From Microbacterium croceum (GTDB lineage: Bacteria > Actinomycetota > Actinomycetes > Actinomycetales > Microbacteriaceae), in NCBI RefSeq assembly GCF_023091245.1, contig NZ_JAHWXN010000002.1, forward strand, positions 434,001 through 498,000: a stretch of DNA of 64,000 nt, read 5' to 3'. The position numbers and the translations under genes are program-made. Below are positions 28,343 through 36,150 of this stretch, in pieces. Within the stretch, counting starts at the first letter, position 1. The number at the start of each line of letters is the position of its first letter. The notes under the pieces were generated by a model. That model saw only the letters and a program-made list of their open reading frames with translations, was not told the DNA's origin and made no database searches.

Positions 28343-28417
28343 AGCGTACGGCCACCCTCCGACATCGTGCATTCGCCACCTTGTACAATCTGGATGCCCC
28401 TCTGTACATCCCGTACA
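28343..28417. promoter_or_regulatory. gabT-pucR intergenic control region
   Basis: On the minus strand a -10 TACGCT (28343-28348) serves gabT. Toward pucR there are three related sites: palindrome TTGTACAA (28381-28388), TGTACA (28403-28408) and GTACA (28413-28417). They are likely binding sites for the adjacent PucR-type regulator or another GABA/polyamine regulator; the assignment is inference from position and repetition. Confidence 0.5.
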
Positions 28418-28441
28418 CCTCGACGACACCCAGGAGGACGC

Positions 28442-29950
28442 ATGGCCGCCGCGGAACAACCGACGCTGCGGGCGCTGCTGGACCGCCGCGATCTGGGGCT
28501 GCGCCTGGTCTCCCCCGACGGCTCCCTCCCCGCCGAAGCGCTCGACCGCCCTCTGCGCTGGGTGCACAGCTCCGATCTGGCCGACCCCACGCCGTTCCTG
28601 GCCGAAGACCTCGTGCTGCTCACCACGGGCACCCAGTTCGACGACGCCGCGGCGATCGACCTCTATGTGAGCCGCCTGATCGACCGCGGCGTCCTGGGGC
28701 TCGGCTTCGGCACCGAGGTGCATCGCGCCGGCATCCCCGAAGAGCTCCTCACCGCCTGCGTCACCCGCGGTCTTCCGCTGTTCGAGGTCCCCTACCGCAC
28801 CCCCTTCATCGCGGTGGCGCGCGCGCACTCCGAGGCCATCGCCGCCCAGGCGTACGCGCGCCGCTCCTGGGCCCTCGACACACAGCGCGGGCTGGCCCTC
28901 GCCGCCCTCCGTCCACGCGGACTCGACGCGACCCTGGACGAGCTGGGACGCCGCCTCGGCGCGTGGGTGGGGATGTTCGACGCCGCCGGCGCCCTGGCCG
29001 TGGCCCATCCGCGCGGCGCGGTCGGACGCGATGTGCTCGACGACCTCGGCGAGCGCGTCATGGAGATCCTCACCCGCGGGCTCGAAGCGGGCCAGTCGCT
29101 CACGATCGACGAGCACACCTTCATGCTGTTCACGATCGGACGCGGCGGGCAGCTGCGCGGAGTGATCGCCCTCGCGATCGATGCGCTCGACCAGGAGGCG
29201 CGTTCCGTCGTCACCTCGGTGATCGCGATGGCCGGACTCTCGATGGAGCAGAGCGAGCAGCTCGCCCGCAGCCGCCGCCGCCTGCACAGGCAGCTGTTGG
29301 TCTCACTGCTCGACGACGATCCCGCCCTGGCTCGCCGGGTGCTCGGCGGACTCCCCCAGACCCCTGTGGTCGTGGCCGTCGCGGCCGACGCTCCGGCCGG
29401 CGCCCTCACCGACTGGTGGGAGCGGCAGCGCACCGAGCATGGCACCGCCTCCTTCCTCGCCGAGTCGGACGACGGCCTCACCATCTGCCTGTCTGCGAGC
29501 GATGAGGCACTTCTCGACGAGGTGGCGACGCGCTTCGGCATCCGCATCGGAGTCTCGGAACCCGAAGAGTTCGATGCCTTCTCCCGTGCGCACGCCCAGG
29601 CCGTCACCGTGCTCCGCCAGCGCGGGGCCATCGGCGCCGAACGATACGCCGACACGATCGGCACCAGCATCCTGTCCGCACTCGCCACGGATGAGGCACG
29701 GCTGGTGGCCGAGTCGCGGCTGGCACCGCTGCGCGAACACGATGCCCGCACCGGGTCAGCCCTCGAGTGGTCGCTGCGCTGCTGGCTGGAGCACGACGCC
29801 CGTGCGGAATCGGCAGCGGCGGTGCTCGGCGTGCACAGGCACACGCTCCGCGCCAGGATCGCGCAGGCTGGAGCGCTGCTCGGCACCGATCTGTCGACGT
29901 TCCCCGCTCGGGCGGAGCTGTGGACGCTGCTGCAGACCGCCAGGGAGTGA
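28442..29950 (+). CDS. PucR family transcriptional regulator
   Basis: A 502-residue regulator, ATG at 28442 with AGGAGG upstream. The N-terminal PucR domain covers about residues 8-125 (LRWVHSSDLADPTPFLAEDLV and onward, a sensor-like fold). A GGDEF-like/CdaR middle region lies at about 300-380. The C-terminal PucR-type HTH is at about 440-500: SLRCWLEHDARAESAAAVLG, then VHRHTLRARIAQAGALLGTD. It is divergent from gabT and next to the putrescine operon, so it most likely controls GABA/putrescine catabolism. Confidence 0.88.
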   Translation: MAAAEQPTLRALLDRRDLGLRLVSPDGSLPAEALDRPLRWVHSSDLADPTPFLAEDLVLLTTGTQFDDAAAIDLYVSRLIDRGVLGLGFGTEVHRAGIPEELLTACVTRGLPLFEVPYRTPFIAVARAHSEAIAAQAYARRSWALDTQRGLALAALRPRGLDATLDELGRRLGAWVGMFDAAGALAVAHPRGAVGRDVLDDLGERVMEILTRGLEAGQSLTIDEHTFMLFTIGRGGQLRGVIALAIDALDQEARSVVTSVIAMAGLSMEQSEQLARSRRRLHRQLLVSLLDDDPALARRVLGGLPQTPVVVAVAADAPAGALTDWWERQRTEHGTASFLAESDDGLTICLSASDEALLDEVATRFGIRIGVSEPEEFDAFSRAHAQAVTVLRQRGAIGAERYADTIGTSILSALATDEARLVAESRLAPLREHDARTGSALEWSLRCWLEHDARAESAAAVLGVHRHTLRARIAQAGALLGTDLSTFPARAELWTLLQTARE

Positions 29951-29958
29951 CCGCGACA

Positions 29959-30348
29959 TCAGCGGGCCAGGGCCGCGTCGCTGTCGGCGATGTCGATGAC
30001 CGACTGGGCGATGAGGGCATCCGCGTCGGCGAAGCACAGCGTGGGGCGCAGGTAGGCCACGAGCTCCACCGCGAGCGTGCGGCCGTACAGGTCGACGTCG
30101 ACTGCGTGCAGGTGCACCTCGACACGACGCTCCCGCTCACCGGCGAAGGTCGGGTTGGTCCCGACACTCACGGTGCCTGCCCGGGGTGTCGGATCATCGT
30201 CGATCCGCACCCACACCGCATAGATCCCGTCGTCCGGCAGCACGCCGTCGTGGCACCGGAGATTCGCGGTCGGGAATCCGAGGACGCGGCCGCGGCCGTC
30301 GCCCGGCACCACCTCGCCACGGAGCATCCGCGGGGCCCGGGTGGTCAC
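29959..30348 (-). CDS. stand-alone riboflavin kinase (flavokinase domain)
   Basis: A 129-residue protein from the GTG at 30348, which overlaps the flavin reductase stop (GTGA). It is the C-terminal half of RibF without the FAD synthetase half. The signatures are GDGRGRVLGFPTANL with the PTAN motif (residues 15-29), DDGIYAVWV, VSVGTNPTF, and VEVHLHAVDVDLYG carrying the catalytic Glu. It would phosphorylate riboflavin to FMN. Because it is co-translated with a flavin reductase and lies beside an FMN-dependent monooxygenase, it probably tops up FMN for that system. The longer open frame upstream overlaps the reductase and is not used. Confidence 0.85.
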   Translation of the reverse strand: MTTRAPRMLRGEVVPGDGRGRVLGFPTANLRCHDGVLPDDGIYAVWVRIDDDPTPRAGTVSVGTNPTFAGERERRVEVHLHAVDVDLYGRTLAVELVAYLRPTLCFADADALIAQSVIDIADSDAALAR

Positions 30349-30857
30349 CCCGGAAGTTCGGCCGCTGCGATCGAGCGGTAGCGACTCTGCTGGAAGACCA
30401 GCGGCTCGACGTCGTCGAACACCGTGATGTCGGCGATCTCGTAGAGCGCCACCTCGTGGTCGCCGCCGTCGAAGGTGCTGTGCAGGCGGCAGGTGAGCCA
30501 CAGCGCGGCATCCTGCACGAGCACGGCGCCCTGCTCGCTCCGGTGCCAGCCGTGGGCGCCGAACCGGTCGTCCTCCCGCGAGGAGAGCAGGCGGCTGAGC
30601 GGTTCGTGATGCGCAGCGAGCACGCTCATGCCGAGCTCAGGCACGGCGCGGAGCACGGGCCAGGTCTTCGAGGTGCGCGCCGCGCTGATCGCCACCAGCG
30701 CGGGCTCGAGCGAGATCGACGTGAAGGAGTTGACGGCCATCCCCACGGCTCGACCGTCGACCTCGGCGGCGAGGGCGACGACACCGGTCGGATACACCGA
30801 GAAGGCCCGGCGGAGGGCGCGATCCCTGGGCAGGGTCTCAGTCGCAGCAGTCGTCAT
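30345..30857 (-). CDS. flavin reductase family protein (NAD(P)H:FMN oxidoreductase)
   Basis: A 170-residue reductase component of the two-component monooxygenase type. Motifs are AFSVYPTGVVALAAEVDGRA, then GMAVNSFTSISLEPALVAI, the family's FMN-binding signature, and near the C-terminus DHEVALYEI (the GDH-like motif). It would supply FMNH2 to the monooxygenase at 31680-33059. The gene starts its own operon with the flavokinase. A promoter and a palindromic operator lie directly upstream. Confidence 0.9.
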   Translation of the reverse strand: MTTAATETLPRDRALRRAFSVYPTGVVALAAEVDGRAVGMAVNSFTSISLEPALVAISAARTSKTWPVLRAVPELGMSVLAAHHEPLSRLLSSREDDRFGAHGWHRSEQGAVLVQDAALWLTCRLHSTFDGGDHEVALYEIADITVFDDVEPLVFQQSRYRSIAAAELPG

Positions 30858-30873
30858 TTCTGCATCCTTTCGT

Positions 30874-30924
30874 TAGTCAACTTTGACTAGTTCTGATCAT
30901 AGGCAACTTTGACCATGCAAACAA
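30874..30924 (-). promoter_or_regulatory. flavin reductase promoter with 16-bp operator
   Basis: Reading leftward: -35 TTGTTT (30919-30924), 17-bp spacer, -10 TATGAT (30896-30901), then the perfect palindrome TAGTCAA-CT-TTGACTA (30874-30889) over the transcription start. The same palindrome, with a different central dinucleotide, stands before the ABC binding-protein gene at 35957-35972. PadR starts divergently 37 bp away, so it is the likely repressor and may control itself here. Confidence 0.8.
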
Positions 30925-30960
30925 CCACGACTTCCCGCCCCCAGCGGTTAGCATGAGGGC

Positions 30961-31554
30961 ATGTCGACCACCCGCCTCGTCGTCCTCGGCGCCGTGAAGC
31001 AGTTCCAGCCCGTGCACGGGTACTTCCTCCGCCGCGAGCTGATGACCTGGCACGTCGACGAGTGGGCGCACATCCAGCCCGGGTCCATCTACAACGCCCT
31101 GCGTGCCCTGGAGGTCGACGGCTACATCGCTGAGAGCGGCACGGAGACCGAGGGGAAGCGCCCTGCCCGCACCACCTACCGCATCACTCCGGCCGGCGAG
31201 GTCGAGCTGCAGCGGATGCTGCGCGAGAACCTCTGGAACGTCGCGGCCTTCGACACGCAGGCCATCATGACGGTCGCGTCGTTCATGTTCGTGCTCAGCC
31301 GTCAGGAGGTGATCGCCGGACTGGAGCACCGCCTCATCAAGAGCGACGCGATCATCACGCAGAACGGCTTCGACGTGCAGGACACGCTGCGCTCCGAGAC
31401 GACACCGAAGTACGTCCGTGAGATCTTCGACCTCTCCACCGCGCGGCTCACGGCCGAGAAGCAGTGGCTGCTCGACCTGCTCGAGCGCCTGCGCGAGGGC
31501 GAGTACGTGTTCGCCGGTGAGACGGTCGCGGAGGCCGCCGCAGCGAGCGAGTAG
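30961..31554 (+). CDS. PadR family transcriptional regulator
   Basis: A 197-residue PadR-type winged-helix regulator. The DNA-binding domain spans residues 1-85: VLGAVKQFQPVHGYFLRREL, then HIQPGSIYNALRALEVDGYI, and the RPARTTYRITPAG wing. The C-terminal half is a dimerising helical domain. It is divergent from the flavin reductase operon, and the region between carries the shared operator. It is the best candidate regulator of the whole 30-36 kb cluster. Its ligand is unknown. Confidence 0.9.
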   Translation: MSTTRLVVLGAVKQFQPVHGYFLRRELMTWHVDEWAHIQPGSIYNALRALEVDGYIAESGTETEGKRPARTTYRITPAGEVELQRMLRENLWNVAAFDTQAIMTVASFMFVLSRQEVIAGLEHRLIKSDAIITQNGFDVQDTLRSETTPKYVREIFDLSTARLTAEKQWLLDLLERLREGEYVFAGETVAEAAAASE

Positions 31555-31561
31555 GCACCTC

Positions 31562-31599
31562 ATGCGGGGCCCGGGCCGTCAGCGGCTCGGGCCCCGCAT
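31562..31599 (+). terminator. terminator after the PadR gene
   Basis: A GC-rich stem of 16 bp with one mismatch (31562-31577 with 31584-31599) and a 6-nt loop, 7 nt after the PadR stop. Confidence 0.75.
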
Positions 31600-31616
31600 C
31601 GCGAACACTGCAGAGT

Positions 31617-31676
31617 CACTCGCGAGGAGCTGGTGCGGCCTCTGTCTTCGGGGGACCGACCAGCTCCTCGCGAGTG
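31617..31676. repeat. long extragenic palindrome after the monooxygenase gene
   Basis: Perfect 18-bp arms (31617-31634 and 31659-31676) with a 24-nt loop. The right arm lies 3 nt after the monooxygenase stop on the minus strand, a terminator position. Its core CTCGCGAGGAGCTGGT differs from family A, but the architecture is the same. Confidence 0.8.
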
Positions 31677-31679
31677 GTG

Positions 31680-33059
31680 TCAGACACGAGACATCGTCCG
31701 CCGGTACTGCGAGCCCGTGTGCGTGTCGGCCAGCGCCGGCGTCGGCGTGCCGATCAGGCGCTCGCGCAGGCTCTGCGGCTCGGCCGGTGGCTCGACGATC
31801 GCCCCGCGTTCCTTGAGGATCGGCAGCACGTGCTCGATGAAGTCGACGGTCGATGCCGGCGGGATGACGGGGGCGAACAGGAAGCCGTCGAGGTCGGCGC
31901 CATCGGCGAGCTCGATCATCCGGTCCGCCACCTGCTCTGGGGTGCCGACGATCGGCCGGGCGCCGACGCCGTGCGCATGCCAGTCGCCGAGCACGTCGCC
32001 GACCGTCTTGTCGGCGAAGCGCGCGACCTGCGTCTGCGACAGCTCGGTGCTCAGCTCGGCCATCGGCGTGCTGGGCGCGTAGGCCGAGAGGTCGAGGCCG
32101 GTGAACCACGCGTACGAGGCGACCGTGACGTCGGGGTTCTGCGCGTCGGCGACCTCGGCGTACTTGCGCTGTGCCTCCTCCTCCGTGCTGCCGACGATCG
32201 CGGCGAACGCCGACATGATCTTGACGTCGCTCGCTGCACGGCCGTTCTTCACGGCCTCTTCACGGATCGCGGTCGAGTGCGCACGCAGCTGCTCCACCGA
32301 GCCGCTGCCCACGAAGATCGCCTCGCCGTGCTTGCCGCCGAACTCGCGCCCGGCGGGAGAGGCTCCCGCTTGGAAGAGCACAGGGGTGCCCTGCGGCGAG
32401 CGCGAGGTGTTGCCGTACCCGTGGGAGCGGAAGTACGGGCCGTCATGGGCGATGCGATGCACCTTGGACGGGTCGGCGAATCGCCCGGACTTGTCCCGCT
32501 CCAGCGCCCCCTCCTCCCAGGCCTGCTCCCACAGCTTGTAGACGACCTGCATGAAGTCGTCGGCCATGAGGTAGCGCTCGTCGTGCCCGACCATGGGCAC
32601 CCCGAAGCCCTGCACCGCGGTGTCTGCCGTGCCGGTGGTGACCACGTTCCAGCCGATGCGTCCGCCGGAGAGGATGTCGAGGGTCGCCATCCGACGGGCG
32701 AAGGAGTAGGGCGGCTCGAGCAGCGTCGATCCGGTGGCGACGAGTCCCAGCCGCGTGGTCTCGGGGATGAGGGCCGCGAGGATGATCGCCGGGTCGAGCC
32801 GCGGCAGGTCGAGACCCTCGACCGAGCAGATGTCGGGACGTTCGCCTGCGACGTCGGCCCACCCCCAGGCATCCGCGAGGAAGAGGAAGTCGAAACCGGC
32901 GTCCTCGACCATGCGCGCGGTGTCGCGCCAGTACTCGAGCTTGTCGAACAGGTAGCGCCCGTTGTCGGGGTGCCGCCAGGTCGCGGTGCCGGAGTCGTTC
33001 GCCTGCGCGTTCTCGAAGAGGCCGAGACGCAGGGGCTTGACGGAGTTCTGATCGGTCAT
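31680..33059 (-). CDS. FMNH2-dependent monooxygenase, NtaA/SnaA/DszA family
   Basis: A 459-residue luciferase-like flavin monooxygenase. The start at ATG 33059 is preceded by AAGGAAGG; the open frame goes 18 codons further without RBS. Signatures include RLGLFENAQANDSGTATWRH, then GFDFLFLADAWGW, PRLDPAIILAALIPETTRLG, and SGGRIGWNVVTT, typical of the NtaA/SnaA/DszA group. These enzymes oxygenate substrates such as nitrilotriacetate or dibenzothiophene sulfone using FMNH2 from a partner reductase. The linked ABC importer and reductase suggest scavenging of an organosulfur or organonitrogen compound; which one cannot be read. Confidence 0.9.
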   Translation of the reverse strand: MTDQNSVKPLRLGLFENAQANDSGTATWRHPDNGRYLFDKLEYWRDTARMVEDAGFDFLFLADAWGWADVAGERPDICSVEGLDLPRLDPAIILAALIPETTRLGLVATGSTLLEPPYSFARRMATLDILSGGRIGWNVVTTGTADTAVQGFGVPMVGHDERYLMADDFMQVVYKLWEQAWEEGALERDKSGRFADPSKVHRIAHDGPYFRSHGYGNTSRSPQGTPVLFQAGASPAGREFGGKHGEAIFVGSGSVEQLRAHSTAIREEAVKNGRAASDVKIMSAFAAIVGSTEEEAQRKYAEVADAQNPDVTVASYAWFTGLDLSAYAPSTPMAELSTELSQTQVARFADKTVGDVLGDWHAHGVGARPIVGTPEQVADRMIELADGADLDGFLFAPVIPPASTVDFIEHVLPILKERGAIVEPPAEPQSLRERLIGTPTPALADTHTGSQYRRTMSRV

Positions 33060-33123
33060 GTGCGGGTGCCTTCCTTGTGGGTGGTTCGTAGGATCTTCCC
33101 TGGCGTCGGGCACGCCGGAGGAA

Positions 33124-33151
33124 CCCGGGGCGGGTGGGGGCCCGCCCCGGG
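33124..33151 (-). terminator. internal hairpin between permease and monooxygenase genes
   Basis: A perfect 11-bp GC stem (CCCGGGGCGGG and complement) with a 6-nt loop in the 106-bp gap. It may be an attenuator or a message-stabilising element that sets the ratio of transporter to enzyme. Confidence 0.55.
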
Positions 33152-33165
33152 ATGAGGATGCGGCG

Positions 33166-34017
33166 TCAGCCCTTCGCCGTGACCTCGCCGTCGCTCCACC
33201 ACAGCACGCGCTTGCGCACGATCGCGAGGAGGATGATGAGGAGCACGCCGAGCAGGCAGAGCAGGGCGATGCTGGCCCAGGTGACGGGCAGGTTGGCCTG
33301 GGCGGCCGACGTCGTCACGAGCGAGCCGAGACCGGCCTGCTGCCCGGCGGCGACGAACTCCGCAACCGCGGCGCCGACGACCGCCAGCGGCAGCGCGATG
33401 CGCAGACCGGCGAAGACATACGGCATGCTGCCGGGGAAGCGCAGCTCGCGGAAGATCTCCCAGCGCGAGGCGTGCAGCGTCTTGAAGACGTCGAGTGCGC
33501 GCTGGTCGACGTCGCGGAGCCCGGCCAGGGAGTTCACGAGCATCGGGAAGAACACCACGAGACCGGTGACGATGAACTTCGGCACCATGCCGAAGCCGAA
33601 CGCCACGACCAGCGCAGGAGCGATCGCCACGATCGGCGTCACCATCACGATGATGACCAGCGGCATCACCGCGCGCTCGATGATCTGGAACTCCGCCATC
33701 ACCACCGCGAGCACGAAGCCCGCGAGGATGCCGGCGGAGGCGCCGACCACGACCTCCAGCAGCGTGACCAGGAAGTTCGACCAGTACATGCCGGCGTCGT
33801 CGATGAGGCTGCCGCCGATCGCCTCCAGCGTCGGGAGCACGTACGGGTTGGTCCAGGCCACCACCTGCCACAGTGTCGCGGCGATCACGAAGGTGATCAG
33901 GGTGGGACCCCAGGAGCCCCAGCGCAGCCACGGCGGGATCCCGCCGCGTCGTGCACCTGCACGCAGCCGCGCGGTGGCGAGCGTCGCGGTCGTGTCACGG
34001 ATCGTCATCTCAGACAT
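33166..34017 (-). CDS. ABC transporter permease, nitrate/sulfonate/taurine type (SsuC/TauC-like)
   Basis: A 283-residue membrane subunit with about six helices. The binding-protein-dependent transport signature ALDVFKTLHASRWEIFRELR (about residues 182-201) is followed by FPGSMPYVFAGLRIALPLAV, a canonical EAA loop of the SsuC/TauC family. It overlaps the ATPase gene by 8 bp. The substrate is not fixed by sequence, but the family moves small anions or sulfonates and thiamine precursors. Confidence 0.9.
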   Translation of the reverse strand: MSEMTIRDTTATLATARLRAGARRGGIPPWLRWGSWGPTLITFVIAATLWQVVAWTNPYVLPTLEAIGGSLIDDAGMYWSNFLVTLLEVVVGASAGILAGFVLAVVMAEFQIIERAVMPLVIIVMVTPIVAIAPALVVAFGFGMVPKFIVTGLVVFFPMLVNSLAGLRDVDQRALDVFKTLHASRWEIFRELRFPGSMPYVFAGLRIALPLAVVGAAVAEFVAAGQQAGLGSLVTTSAAQANLPVTWASIALLCLLGVLLIILLAIVRKRVLWWSDGEVTAKG

Positions 34018-34810
34018 GGGCCTTCTCCGTCTGCGCGCGCAGGGTGGTGCGCACGACTGCTTCCAGTTCGCGGAACTCGTCGGTCGCGTACGCCTCTTCG
34101 GTGCGCGGCCGCGGCAGGTTCACATCGATCACCGCGGCGATGCGCCCGGGGTGGGCTGCCATCACGACGATGCGGTCCGAGAGCATGATCGCCTCGGGCA
34201 CCGAGTGGGTGACGAACATGACCGCCTTGCGATTCGACTGCCAGAACTCCAGCAGCGCGATCCGCTGCAGGTCGCGGTTCATCTCGTCGAGCGCCGAGAA
34301 CGGCTCGTCCATCAGCATGATCGCCGGGTCGAACACGAACGCCCTGGCGATCGCTGCACGCTGCTGCATGCCGCCGGACAGCTGCCCCGGGTACTTCTTC
34401 ATCGCCTTACCGAGACCGAACGTCGAGAGCAGTTCCTGGGGGTCGCGCAGCGCGCGGCCCCCGTTCGCCTTGCGGTTCAGCCGGACGGGCAGCTCGACGT
34501 TCTCCTGCACGGTCTTCCACGGCAGGAGCGCAGGAGACTGCGGGACCAGGCCGATCTTCTTGTCCCTCGACGCCGCAGCCACGCTCTCGCCGTCGATCGT
34601 CACGCTGCCGGAATCGGCATCGATGAGACCCGCGACGACCTTGAGCAGCGTCGACTTTCCGCATCCACTGGGACCGATCACCGACACGAACTCGCCCATG
34701 CCGATCGTCAGACTCACATCGTCGAGCACGGTCACCCGCGTCCCGTCGACGCCGAAGGTCTTCGTGACGTTCCGGACCTCGACGCCGGCGCCCTGTGCGG
34801 CCGACATCAC
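34010..34810 (-). CDS. ABC transporter ATPase, nitrate/sulfonate type (SsuB/TauB-like)
   Basis: A 266-residue ATPase. Walker A is GPSGCGKST (about residues 50-58), the signature is LSGGMQQRAAIARAF, Walker B is IMLMDEPFSALDE, and the H-loop is in FVTHSVPEAI. The order of motifs and the PQSPALLPWKTV Q-loop fit the SsuB/TauB family. It overlaps the binding-protein stop (ATGA) and the permease start, forming a tightly coupled importer. Confidence 0.92.
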   Translation of the reverse strand: MMSAAQGAGVEVRNVTKTFGVDGTRVTVLDDVSLTIGMGEFVSVIGPSGCGKSTLLKVVAGLIDADSGSVTIDGESVAAASRDKKIGLVPQSPALLPWKTVQENVELPVRLNRKANGGRALRDPQELLSTFGLGKAMKKYPGQLSGGMQQRAAIARAFVFDPAIMLMDEPFSALDEMNRDLQRIALLEFWQSNRKAVMFVTHSVPEAIMLSDRIVVMAAHPGRIAAVIDVNLPRPRTEEAYATDEFRELEAVVRTTLRAQTEKAHV

Positions 34811-35907
34811 TTCGCCGGCCAGATCAGCGCGTCGCCGTCGTAGAGGTCGGCGACCAGGTCGGCATCCATCATGTCCTCGATCGCGGGGAGGTCCTTGACG
34901 TCACCGTACTTCTCGACGAGCGCGTACTCGGGCTTCCACATCGCCGCAGTCTGCACTCCGGGGTTGCCGCCGGCGCTCTCACGGACCCAGGCGGACTCCA
35001 CCTCCCACGTGCGGGCGAGCTGGTCGCGCGGGAAGGCCGCACCCTGGTTGTTGTCCTCCGCGAGCTGCGCGAGCGTGTCGATGCAGGCATCCGACTCGTC
35101 CAGGCAGTACTGCAGCGCCTTGAGGCTCGCCCGCATGAAGTCGGCGGCGACCTCGCGGTGCTCGGCGAGGAAGCGCGAGTTGACCTCCATCACGTTGTAC
35201 GTGCCCTCGACGCCGAGGTCGGCGGGGAGGAACTCGCTGAAGGGCAGATCCTGTGCCTTGAGCGACTGCGGCTGGTTGGAGGCGTAGCCGACGATCGCGT
35301 CGACCTGACCACGCACGACCACGGTCGGGTCGTAGTTGGTCATCTTCACCATCTCGACCTTCGAGACGTCGACGCCGGCCTCGTCGAGCATGGCGGAGGC
35401 GATCGGGGTGAGGTTGATGAAGTACCCCAGAGATCCGCCCTCGAGGTCCTTCAGGCTCTTCAGCTTCTCGTTGCCGAAGATCGAGAACGGCGGGGTGGTG
35501 CCGTAGGTGGCGACCGCGGTGAGGTTCTTGCTGTTCGCCGCCGCGAGCATCACATCGGATGCCGAGCCGAGTGCGGTGAACTGCGCCTGGCCAGAGGCCA
35601 CGAGCTGCTGTCCGTTGGCACCGGAGGCGTTGATCTCGACGTCGAGGCAGAGCTCGTCGAAGTAGCCCAGTTCCTCGGCGAGGAACACGTCGAGCTGTCC
35701 GGCGCTGGCGGAGTAGCCGTAGCCGGAGATGTAGGTGATCTTGCCGGCATCCTTGTTGCGCTGGCAGGTGTCGGATGCGGCATCCGTGGGGGCGGTATCG
35801 CTGCCGGCTGGTTGCGCGGAGCAGGCTCCGAGCGTCAGCGTGGCGGCGAGAACGCACGTCAGGGTGGCGGTGATGCGGAATCGGGTTTCCGCAGAGGAAG
35901 TAGCCAT
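34807..35907 (-). CDS. ABC transporter substrate-binding lipoprotein, SsuA/NMT1-like
   Basis: A 366-residue lipoprotein, ATG at 35907 with GAAGGGACC upstream. The signal peptide ends in lipobox LGAC; the following QPAGSDTAPTDAASD is a flexible linker. The mature part is a type II periplasmic-like fold: ITYISGYGYSASAGQLDVFL, then AEELGYFDELCLDVEI, as in aromatic-sulfonate or pyrimidine-precursor binders. It contains several cysteines, some perhaps in a disulfide. First gene of the importer-monooxygenase operon, behind the shared operator. Confidence 0.9.
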   Translation of the reverse strand: MATSSAETRFRITATLTCVLAATLTLGACSAQPAGSDTAPTDAASDTCQRNKDAGKITYISGYGYSASAGQLDVFLAEELGYFDELCLDVEINASGANGQQLVASGQAQFTALGSASDVMLAAANSKNLTAVATYGTTPPFSIFGNEKLKSLKDLEGGSLGYFINLTPIASAMLDEAGVDVSKVEMVKMTNYDPTVVVRGQVDAIVGYASNQPQSLKAQDLPFSEFLPADLGVEGTYNVMEVNSRFLAEHREVAADFMRASLKALQYCLDESDACIDTLAQLAEDNNQGAAFPRDQLARTWEVESAWVRESAGGNPGVQTAAMWKPEYALVEKYGDVKDLPAIEDMMDADLVADLYDGDALIWPAK

Positions 35908-35956
35908 GAGGGTCCCTTCTCGGCCGTTCGTCATTGATGGCTCGTTGAAAGTAACA

Positions 35957-35972
35957 TAGTCAAGATTGACTA
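35957..35972 (-). promoter_or_regulatory. operator TAGTCAA-GA-TTGACTA before the importer operon
   Basis: A perfect palindrome with 7-bp arms and a 2-nt centre, the same site as at 30874-30889. On the minus strand a -10-like TATGTT overlaps its downstream edge. This ties the importer-monooxygenase operon to the flavin reductase-flavokinase operon under one regulator. Confidence 0.8.
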
Positions 35973-36024
35973 AGCAACAACAAACTACTTCTTGACGACG
36001 CGCCGGCTCCGGCGGACGCTCGAG

Positions 36025-36075
36025 TGCACGGCTTCGCGCCGAATGCCCGACCTATCGGCGCGCGGAAGCCGTGCA
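36025..36075. repeat. long extragenic palindrome between the importer and scfR/ramB genes
   Basis: Arms TGCACGGCTTC (36025-36035) and GAAGCCGTGCA (36065-36075) with further partial pairing inside (CGCCGA with TCGGCG). The gap of about 240 bp between the binding-protein start and the regulator stop also contains the operator at 35957-35972; I see no gene in it. Confidence 0.7.
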
Positions 36076-36150
36076 TACGGCAGGATGTCGTGCACTCGGC
36101 GAACCGAACCGGGCCGCGAACCGGGCGGCGCGAGCAGGAGTGTGCGGGAC

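Noticed and set aside
25485..28418. 977-codon version of the putrescine oxidase reaching into gabT
   Set aside because: The upstream part is gabT in another frame; the FAD motif and RBS place the start at 26864.
26879..29950. 1023-codon version of the PucR gene
   Set aside because: The part before 28442 is antisense to gabT; AGGAGG and the PucR domain begin at 28442.
29959..30960. FMN riboswitch upstream of the flavokinase/reductase operon
   Set aside because: The leader is too short and lacks the conserved RFN elements; a palindromic operator explains regulation better.
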